Origin: CAYUNA01 sp047629355
Lineage (GTDB): Bacteria; Bacteroidota; Bacteroidia; Chitinophagales; Saprospiraceae
Length of the DNA stretch: 20,934 nucleotides
Direction: 5' to 3'
Assembly: GCA_047629355.1 (NCBI GenBank)
Contig: JBLHWU010000114.1
Span: 1-20,934 of the forward strand
Part shown: positions 15,345 to 20,934 of the stretch, in pieces
Layout: every line of letters begins with the position of its first letter
Numbering within the stretch: the first letter of the stretch is position 1
Position numbers and translations under genes: made by a program
Notes under the pieces: generated by a model
Database searches by the model: none
The model's input: only the letters and a program-made list of their open reading frames with translations
What the model was told of the DNA's origin: nothing

Positions 15345-15893
15345 TTATTTTTCATCGCCATATTCCGTTGGTTCAGCTTCGGAAATCACCATCGGATATT
15401 GGTCTCTAATTTGTTCTTGCGCTGATTTTTTTAGTTTTTTGTAGAACTTTCCAAACTGCACTTCAGCTGCTGTATCGCGCAATTCATTGTAAGCACGAAT
15501 CACTTCATTATATATCAAAAGGTACGTTTCGTAAGCGGTTCCTCTGTCATTTTGTAAAGAAATTACCGCATCTTTTGGGCGATTAGGACGATTGTCTAAC
15601 TTTTACGGATTGGTGATAAATAACTTCATCATTTCCCGCAACTGCTCAATTTTCAACGGTTCGTTTTTGGCTAATAGTTGATTTTGTGCATTCACCTTAA
15701 CGGTAAAAACGCGGTCTTGTGACAATGGCGTTTCAATTTTTTCATTCGTCTAGCTCGGCAGTTTTGCCAAAATGCCTTTATCGACTTCAATCGTCATCGT
15801 AACCAGAAAAAAGATAAGTAGCAGAAACGCAATATCTGCCATTGATCCCGCATTGACTTCGGAGGTTAGGCGTCGAGAATTTTTATTTAGCAT
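15345..15893 (-). pseudogene. exbD: ExbD/TolR biopolymer-transport protein with two internal stop codons
   Basis: Read from ATG at 15893 the frame gives an ExbD-like protein. A polar N-terminus (RRLTSEVNAGSMADIAF) is followed by one membrane span (about residues 20-35, MADIAFLLLIFFLVTMTI). The pre-span Asp used for proton coupling in ExbD is present (D20). Next come KLPS, a TAG (15750-15752), TNEKIETPLSQDRVFTV and a periplasmic domain, a TAA (15603-15605), then NRPNRPKDAVISL, NDRGTAYETY and a C-terminal VISEAEPTEY. All 183 codons stay in one frame; only the two nonsense codons break it. ExbD normally works with ExbB to energise TonB, and neither partner is nearby. Either a young pseudogene or sequence error. 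The truncated first 47 residues would be only the anchor. Confidence 0.82.
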
Positions 15894-15910
15894 GGTAATT
15901 TTTATTTAGA

Positions 15911-15950
15911 AGCCAGTCGTCAGAACACTTTGTTGTCAGAGTTCAGAGGG
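15911..15950. repeat. Dispersed repeat, copy B
   Basis: GTCGTCAGAACACTTTGTTG followed by TCAGAGTTCAGAGG closely follows copy A at 15085-15128. It lies 17 nt upstream of the start of the broken exbD, so copies A and B flank that gene. Confidence 0.5.
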
Positions 15951-16217
15951 TTCAAATTTTGAGAATGAATTTTCTGAGTTCTTATTTGTAATAAATTCTT
16001 CGACGATTGATAGTGAAAAGGATTCAATAAGTTGAGCGATTATGCTTGTCCTTTTTTCTTTTTAAAAAATAAAAAATAAGTCCGTAACGAAGGCTCTGTA
16101 CTAATTTTTTGAACTTTTTTACAAGAAAAAATTACTGCGCATTCTGGCTCAACTGATTAAATCTCTTTCACTCAACGTAGATGTTTTAAAATGAGAAAAT
16201 GGTGTGTGCCGTTTTTT
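15951..16217. other. Intergenic stretch, nothing recognised
   Basis: AT-rich DNA between repeat copy B and the DNPH1-like gene. It contains several A and T runs but no frame with a family match and no clear promoter box or strong hairpin. Confidence 0.45.
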
Positions 16218-16637
16218 TTATTTGAAAAAACTAGCCAATTGTATTTTTACTTCCTCTAAATTGCTATATTTCATAACGTGATAATACGCGTTGCCGCCAA
16301 TCATTGCGGACAATCGTTTGCCTTTGGTTTCGCGATACAAACAGACTACTTTTTTACCTAATGCTTCTGCTATTCCTAATTCATAACCTACGCCTAAAGA
16401 CGGCGTTGTGACCTCAGCCACGATGATTTCGGAGGAACGCAGCCATTCCATATCGCGCTCGTAGATGTAGGTATCGGATGGTCCAGTTTCGCCAGATGCG
16501 GTGAGTTTGGCATCGCCGACGTGTTCAGTTAAGACTGTTCCGTATTGTTTTAAATGGTCGATTATTTTTAAATATAGAGCTTGGTCGTTGCGGCCGCCTC
16601 GAATGGAACCGGCGAAGTAGATGTTTTTATTTTGCAT
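16218..16637 (-). CDS. DNPH1/Rcl-like 2'-deoxynucleoside 5'-phosphate N-hydrolase
   Basis: A 139-residue cytosolic protein of the nucleoside 2-deoxyribosyltransferase superfamily. It closely follows mammalian DNPH1 (Rcl): YFAGSIRGGR (7-16), GTVLTEHV (33-40), ERDMEWL (60-66) and VAEVTTPSLGVGYELG (73-88), then LSAMI. Residues expected to form the active site are Tyr7, Asp62 and Glu86, each aligned with the known Tyr, Asp and nucleophilic Glu of Rcl. The family splits deoxynucleoside monophosphates into base and deoxyribose 5-phosphate and can remove modified nucleotides from the pool. It is a single-gene unit separated from the upstream MFS gene by a terminator. A deoxyribosyltransferase role is less likely, because the SIRGG and TEHV blocks are Rcl-specific. 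Confidence 0.87.
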   Translation of the reverse strand: MQNKNIYFAGSIRGGRNDQALYLKIIDHLKQYGTVLTEHVGDAKLTASGETGPSDTYIYERDMEWLRSSEIIVAEVTTPSLGVGYELGIAEALGKKVVCLYRETKGKRLSAMIGGNAYYHVMKYSNLEEVKIQLASFFK

Positions 16638-16706
16638 GATTTTTTATTTGGATAGTGGATTTTAGCTGACCTTGTGATTACTGGTGTGGACTAAAGCCCA
16701 ATGTCT

Positions 16707-16745
16707 TAAAAAAATAGCTACTTGGTTTGCAAGTAGCTATTTTTA
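16707..16745. terminator. Terminator downstream of the MFS gene
   Basis: A perfect 15-bp stem, AAAAATAGCTACTTG (16710-16724) with 16730-16744, with a 5-nt loop. On the minus strand it is followed by a T run (complement of the A run at 16708-16714). It ends the transcript of the MFS gene, whose stop is at 16768. Confidence 0.85.
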
Positions 16746-16767
16746 AGTGATTTTTATTTTGAAAATA

Positions 16768-18108
16768 CTAAGCTTTTTTTTGACCTTTCATATAAAAATA
16801 AAGTCCGCCAAAAAGCACAATTAATATCATTGGAAAGATGGCTAAATTACCTAAGGTTGCTTGTCCCGCAGCTAATTCGACTGCATTCAAATCTGCTAGG
16901 GTCGCTTTTGCTGTTTCCAATTGACTGCCTATTTCTGAACCATCGCCGTCGGCTAATTTAGCCGTCAAATCTTTAACTGTCATCTGTGCTTCGCCTAAGG
17001 ACTCTTTGAACTTTTTCAACATATTCATAGCGTTGTTACCATTGATACCCAATTTATCAATACGATGTTGGTCTAACCATTGCCCAATCACTGGATTCCA
17101 AATTGTCATGGCAAACATTCCTGCACCGCCAACTAATGACATACCTAATGCACCTGTTTTTGGAATATTTTCAGCGGTGAAACCAATCATCGTTGGCCAG
17201 AAATAACAGATACCAACTGCAAACAAAAAGGCTGCTAAATAAACCATTCCGCCAGTCGAAATACTCAACATATAGATACCAACCGTAGTCACAATCGCCG
17301 AAGTCCAGAGTACGCCCGAAGGATTTAGACGGTGTATCAAACCTCCCGCAAAGTAGCGTCCCGCAGCCATTACGCCCGTTACTAATGCCAAAATAAGCAT
17401 TGGATTCGCCCCCGCTTTTCCAAGGATTCTATCGACCCATTGTGTCGTTCCAAATTCAGACGTTGCTGTTAGTGTCATACAAATCAAGATAAAGAAAAAC
17501 AATGGATTGAACAGCCCTTTGATATTTTTACCCGTATCGGTTTCAATGTGTTCGATTTTTGGAAACTTACTTGTGAAAACAAAATAGCCATAAATCAATG
17601 TCGGAATAATCATCACTGCAATCTGATATTGCCAATTTATGCCTTCCATCGTAAAAGCCACCAAGGAACCAATCACGATTCCGCCAGGAAACCAGACATG
17701 AAATTTATTCAGCATCGTCGTTTTATTATCGTGGTACATGTCGGCAATTAGTGGATTACAAGCTGCTTCTACACAGCCGTTTGCGAAGCCAATAAAGAAG
17801 GTAGAAACTAATAATCCGATAAATCCTCCCGCCGTTATTGTCAGTATTAATCCTAATAAATGACAGAAAAAAGCTGCATACATCATTAACTTTGGACCGA
17901 CTTGATTGTAAAGCAATCCACCGATGATCATGGCGATAGGAAAGCCCAAAAACGCCATGCTATTGACCCATCCCAATTCCGTTTCTGTTAACGTAAACGT
18001 TTCTGAGAGTTCGGTGAGAATACCTGCCCGAATTGCGAAAGTCATCGCCGTAACAATGAGGGCGATGCAACTCGCGTTGAAAAGTTTGGATTGGTTGATG
18101 TTTTGCAT
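16768..18108 (-). CDS. Major facilitator superfamily transporter, sugar (FucP-like) type
   Basis: A 446-residue inner-membrane transporter with about twelve hydrophobic spans. The first half holds ELGWVNSMAFLGFPIAMIIGG and an acidic/asparagine-rich fourth span (ANGCVEAACNPLIAD, about 109-123) like that of FucP-type sugar/proton symporters. The second half includes GVMAAGRYFAGGL and FWPTMIGFTAENIPKTGALG. Between the last two spans lies a soluble, helix-prone insert of about 70 residues (about 350-418; DKLGINGNNAMNML to AAGQAT) with heptad-like leucines, which ordinary MFS proteins lack. The final span is at about 421-440. The substrate is unknown. The gene has its own terminator and no transport operon partner in view. 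Confidence 0.8.
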   Translation of the reverse strand: MQNINQSKLFNASCIALIVTAMTFAIRAGILTELSETFTLTETELGWVNSMAFLGFPIAMIIGGLLYNQVGPKLMMYAAFFCHLLGLILTITAGGFIGLLVSTFFIGFANGCVEAACNPLIADMYHDNKTTMLNKFHVWFPGGIVIGSLVAFTMEGINWQYQIAVMIIPTLIYGYFVFTSKFPKIEHIETDTGKNIKGLFNPLFFFILICMTLTATSEFGTTQWVDRILGKAGANPMLILALVTGVMAAGRYFAGGLIHRLNPSGVLWTSAIVTTVGIYMLSISTGGMVYLAAFLFAVGICYFWPTMIGFTAENIPKTGALGMSLVGGAGMFAMTIWNPVIGQWLDQHRIDKLGINGNNAMNMLKKFKESLGEAQMTVKDLTAKLADGDGSEIGSQLETAKATLADLNAVELAAGQATLGNLAIFPMILIVLFGGLYFYMKGQKKA

Positions 18109-18257
18109 AAAAAATATGTTTTGATGTGAAAAAAGGTTTGGCTGAAGAAGGATTTAAAAAAGTACTCTACTTTACCATTTCGATGGAAATAGAGAGACAC
18201 AAGTATCGCAATATTTATTTGAAAATTAATTTTAATTCGCTATAAAATTTCAGAAAA

Positions 18258-18710
18258 TCATTCTTTTTGTTGAGAGTCTATCAAAATCGTCACTGGACCG
18301 TCATTCAATAAATGCACTTTCATATCTGCCCCGAACTCACCTGTTTCGACTTTTTTACGGGACATCATACTTAGGGTTTTGACAAAATTTTCATACATTG
18401 GAATGGAAACATCTGGTTTAGCTGCTCGCAAATAAGATGGTCGATTCCCTTTTTTAGTACTGGCAAAAAGCGTAAATTGACTGACCACCAATAGCTCACC
18501 GCCAACATCCTGTACCGACAAATTCATTAGGCCTTTGTCATCATCAAAAATACGCAAACCGATGATTTTTTTGCACAACCAACTAATGTCTTTCTGGGTA
18601 TCAATGGGTTCAATACCTAATAAAATTAGAAGTCCGTGCTCAATTTCTCCCGTGATTTTCTGGTTGACGGTGACGGAAGCTTCTGAAACTCTTTGAATAA
18701 CAACACGCAT
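18258..18710 (-). CDS. dtd: D-aminoacyl-tRNA deacylase
   Basis: A 150-residue cytosolic enzyme that hydrolyses D-amino acids (and glycine mischarged on tRNA-Ala) from tRNA. Family hallmarks are the N-terminal MRVVIQRV, the catalytic SQFTL motif (about residues 78-82), GNRPSY, and the C-terminal NDGPVTILID, whose Gly-Pro forms the cross-subunit cis-proline loop that rejects L-amino acids. I chose the ATG at 18710 because it gives the standard length and start. The frame stays open upstream to 18782, but the 24 extra residues (rich in Tyr, Phe and Asn) have no counterpart in the family. It stands as a single gene about 150 nt upstream of the MFS gene. Confidence 0.93.
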   Translation of the reverse strand: MRVVIQRVSEASVTVNQKITGEIEHGLLILLGIEPIDTQKDISWLCKKIIGLRIFDDDKGLMNLSVQDVGGELLVVSQFTLFASTKKGNRPSYLRAAKPDVSIPMYENFVKTLSMMSRKKVETGEFGADMKVHLLNDGPVTILIDSQQKE

Positions 18711-18976
18711 AGAATAAGAGATGTTTGGATTAGGGAATTGGTAATAAATAAAGTACCCATTATGACGAAGAAATTTTTTCATTTAAGGAATCTAAAAAAA
18801 AAGTGAGCATAACTGGTTATTTTAGTCTTTTCTAGGTTTCTTAAATGGAAAAAGAACAAGTGTAATGGCTCAAGTTATTGAATACGTTTCCCTTATTAAT
18901 CCAATTGTTCGTAAAGCGTCAAATTTAAAACGAAATTCTTCATTCCTCCCAATTTTCCATGAATTTTACAATGAAT

Positions 18977-19009
18977 TTGCATTTTACTTTTCAAACTTTC
19001 CTACCTTTG
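18977..19009 (+). promoter_or_regulatory. Bacteroidota promoter for the small membrane peptide gene
   Basis: TTG (18977-18979), a 22-nt spacer, then TACCTTTG followed by CA (19002-19009). The -7 box is an exact match to TAnnTTTG; the spacer is slightly long. The ATG at 19076 lies about 60 nt beyond the expected transcription start. Confidence 0.6.
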
Positions 19010-19075
19010 CAACTCAAACATTAAAATAACGTGAATTTGGTTATTAAAAGCCATATTCAAAAAAATATTTACATC

Positions 19076-19198
19076 ATGGCAGGTATTCAAAAAGCGGGTA
19101 AAAAAGGGTATTTCCTCATGGGCTTTATTATTTTCGTAATTCTTTTCATTAGTTTATTGATTTACGTTTATCGATACAATATGACGATGGTATTTTAA
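19076..19198 (+). CDS. 40-residue single-span membrane peptide
   Basis: ATG at 19076 opens a 40-codon frame. The N-terminus is basic (MAGIQKAGKKG), residues about 13-32 form one hydrophobic helix (FLMGFIIFVILFISLLIYVY), and the end is short and polar (RYNMTMVF). An exact -7 box lies upstream, and a 16-bp perfect terminator follows 57 nt after the stop, so the unit has its own signals. I do not recognise the family. The positive-inside rule suggests the N-terminus stays in the cytoplasm. Small peptides of this kind often act as accessory subunits or regulators of membrane complexes; that is only a general guess here. Confidence 0.65.
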   Translation: MAGIQKAGKKGYFLMGFIIFVILFISLLIYVYRYNMTMVF

Positions 19199-19254
19199 GA
19201 ACGGCGTATGACGGGATTTTACTTGAAATCTTTAATTTATTGCTGTTTTAAAAT

Positions 19255-19298
19255 AAAAAAACGCTGACAAAGTAAATTTGTCAGCGTTTTTTGTTTTT
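19255..19298. terminator. Strong bidirectional terminator
   Basis: AAAAAACGCTGACAAA (19256-19271) pairs perfectly over 16 bp with 19277-19292 around GTAAA. T runs follow on both strands. It lies between the small plus-strand gene (stop 19198) and the convergent minus-strand gene ending at 19356, and would end both. Confidence 0.9.
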
Positions 19299-19355
19299 AA
19301 TGTTATAATGGACGAAGTAAGCGTTGTTTTCAAAAGTAACGCTTGACGTTAGATG

Positions 19356-20843
19356 CTACTTTTCTTCTCCTCCACCTACCAAATAATCTTGATAATCTTT
19401 CAATTTCGTCCATTTCCAATCAGATGCCATTTGTGCTTGCATTGGCCAAGTTGACGGGTCATGAATGCGGTATTTGTTACCACCTTTGATTAAAATTTCT
19501 TTCAAATGCTTCACGTCTGTTTTCGCCAAATCATTCCAATTGGAAATTCCTGCATTTTTCAATAATTTTTCTAATTTAGGTCCGATTCCTTCGATAATTT
19601 TCAAATCATCTATATTCTCTGGATAGATGGATCTTTTCAAATCATCATCTCTCTTAACATCCAACAATTGTGTTGCTTGCCCTACCCAATTATCGCGCTC
19701 GATTCGTCCTGGAAAAAATTCAATTCCTGCGGTGACTTGCTCAGCTAATTCCTTGTCAAACTGGCTGATTTGCCTATAGGTGAAAATTCCTAAGCCATTC
19801 AATTTTTGTTCGATGAAATTGCCAACACCCTTTATAATGGTCAAGTCGTCTTTATCTTCTCGCTTGGCTGCTTCGATTTTGTGTCCGAGGGCATCTTTAA
19901 CGGCAATTTTAGCTGCTTCAGCTAGATCAGACTTGCTTTTACCACCGCCTACAGATTCTTCCGCAGTCGCTGTTTCCGCTTCGTCGTCGCCGATGCTTCG
20001 GCTACCATCGTCCATATCAACCGCTGCGAAAGGCAAAACTTCTCTACTGGATTTCACATCTTCTAATTCTTTGTGGAGCGCAGCGTTGTCATCCATTATC
20101 TTTTGAATCTTGCTTTCCAAATCGGCTAAAGGAGCGCTATTGGTCGCATTATTTTTAACGTTTTCCAAGGCTGCTTGTAATGCCGTATTATCTTGAGAAA
20201 TCGCTTCAATTCGAAGGTTTAAATCTTCGAAAGAGGTCTCTCCACCTGTGGTTGATTTCACATTATCCAACGCTTGACGAAGCGTATTATTTTCACCAGA
20301 ATAAGTCTCTAACTTTGTTTCCAAGGCTGCTAATCGGTTGACGGTTGCGTTGTACGAACTCTGCATTTCCATCAATTGATTCATGGACTCACCTTCCTGT
20401 TCTGCGTTAGTTGACAACTGATTATTTCGCGTTTTTAAACCTAAAATCTGGTTGTTCAACGCTTCAATATTATTAGCATAAGTATGCGTCAATTCGGTCA
20501 ATTCGTTGTTCTCATCCATTAACGTCGCGATTTCGATATTCATATTTTCTTTCTCTCGTTCGATATTTCTAACCAACATTGTCGCTTCCTCAGCCTCTCG
20601 TTCTGCACGAATAAGGTCTGCTTGCTTCAAATCAATTTGCTCTTGCAATCGCTCGTGTTCAACTTGTAAATCTGCGTAATTCTTTTTCAAACGGTCTAAT
20701 TCTCGACGGTATTGACGTGCGCGACCACCGTACCCGAGGGCAGCAATTAAGAAGCCTAATAGAAAAAAAGCAAAAATGAAAACTAAAAAAGCAATGCTGT
20801 CAGTGCTGTCTATCGCTGCGAAAATTTTCTCCAAAAACTCCAT
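19356..20843 (-). CDS. Membrane-anchored coiled-coil protein with two helix-hairpin-helix domains
   Basis: A 495-residue protein. One N-terminal membrane span (about 14-38, IAFLVFIFAFFLLGFLIAAL) is followed by a long charged coiled coil (about 43-265) with several NTALQ/ENNTLR-type repeats, an acidic low-complexity linker (about 270-330), and two helix-hairpin-helix units. The first begins DDLTIIKGVG (332-371) and leads into FFPGRIERDNWVGQA; the second begins DDLKIIEGIG (412-451). The C-terminal tail has YRIHDPSTWPMQA. The HhH units resemble those appended to other Bacteroidota proteins and may bind DNA non-specifically or bind protein. With the anchor and coiled coil, the protein could tether DNA or a complex to the membrane. 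No enzyme motif is seen and no function is established. Its promoter may lie beyond 20844. Confidence 0.75.
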   Translation of the reverse strand: MEFLEKIFAAIDSTDSIAFLVFIFAFFLLGFLIAALGYGGRARQYRRELDRLKKNYADLQVEHERLQEQIDLKQADLIRAEREAEEATMLVRNIEREKENMNIEIATLMDENNELTELTHTYANNIEALNNQILGLKTRNNQLSTNAEQEGESMNQLMEMQSSYNATVNRLAALETKLETYSGENNTLRQALDNVKSTTGGETSFEDLNLRIEAISQDNTALQAALENVKNNATNSAPLADLESKIQKIMDDNAALHKELEDVKSSREVLPFAAVDMDDGSRSIGDDEAETATAEESVGGGKSKSDLAEAAKIAVKDALGHKIEAAKREDKDDLTIIKGVGNFIEQKLNGLGIFTYRQISQFDKELAEQVTAGIEFFPGRIERDNWVGQATQLLDVKRDDDLKRSIYPENIDDLKIIEGIGPKLEKLLKNAGISNWNDLAKTDVKHLKEILIKGGNKYRIHDPSTWPMQAQMASDWKWTKLKDYQDYLVGGGEEK

Positions 20844-20934
20844 AGTATGTAAAATTATTTAATTGGTTTAAAAAAGTATGAATGACTTAATGAGGTTTAA
20901 CCGATGGTCTAATCACACTTCAGAAATTTGCAAA

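Noticed and set aside
14572..15893. Stop-codon reassignment or readthrough to explain the five internal stops
   Set aside because: Both TAA and TAG occur inside these two genes, while neighbouring intact genes end at the same codons, and one of the two also has a frameshift. Decay or sequence error is simpler.
18711..18782. Longer Dtd starting at 18782
   Set aside because: The extra 24 residues have no counterpart in a family that begins with MRVVIQRV-like sequence and is about 150 residues long.

Overview
The window comes from a low-GC member of the Bacteroidota, probably a free-living sphingolipid-making lineage; I cannot fix the genus. The evidence is Bacteroidota-type promoters (TTTG, about 19 nt, TAnnTTTG), outer-membrane proteins typical of the phylum (carboxypeptidase-regulatory-like plus DUF5686, an apparent DUF4833 protein), a GH109-type oxidoreductase-fold glycosidase, and a serine palmitoyltransferase very like the Sphingobacterium enzyme. 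I see no tRNA, rRNA or CRISPR array.

Layout. 1-700: 5'-truncated, frameshifted IS5-like transposase. 880-3313 (minus): sugar-nucleotidyltransferase and a Tat-exported GH109-type enzyme. 3547-5655 (plus): ComEC/Rec2 DNA-uptake channel, ending in a bidirectional terminator shared with the convergent minus-strand genes. 5754-11308 (minus): a lipid locus in transcription order CDP-alcohol phosphatidyltransferase, DUF4833-like exported protein, DEGS1-like dihydroceramide delta-4 desaturase, FA2H-like ceramide 2-hydroxylase, Aur1-like PAP2 phosphotransferase, serine palmitoyltransferase. 11559-14132 (minus): large DUF5686 outer-membrane protein. 14572-15893: a decay zone with a broken SnoaL/DUF4440-type exported protein and an exbD gene interrupted by two in-frame stops, with copies of a short dispersed repeat around it. 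16218-18710 (minus): DNPH1-like deoxynucleotide hydrolase, sugar-type MFS transporter and D-aminoacyl-tRNA deacylase. 19076-19198 (plus): a 40-residue single-span membrane peptide with its own promoter and terminator. 19356-20843 (minus): a membrane-anchored coiled-coil protein with two helix-hairpin-helix domains.

The most notable content is the lipid locus. It places homologues of four eukaryote-style sphingolipid steps side by side: committed condensation (SPT), sphingoid-base delta-4 desaturation (DEGS1), N-acyl 2-hydroxylation (FA2H) and phospho-head-group transfer (Aur1/IPC synthase). A CDP-alcohol phosphatidyltransferase that could make the head-group donor lies at the start. The predicted product is an unsaturated, alpha-hydroxylated ceramide with a phosphorylated (for example inositol-phosphate) head group. 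3-ketosphinganine reductase, ceramide synthase and inositol-phosphate synthase are not in the window and would have to be elsewhere in the genome.
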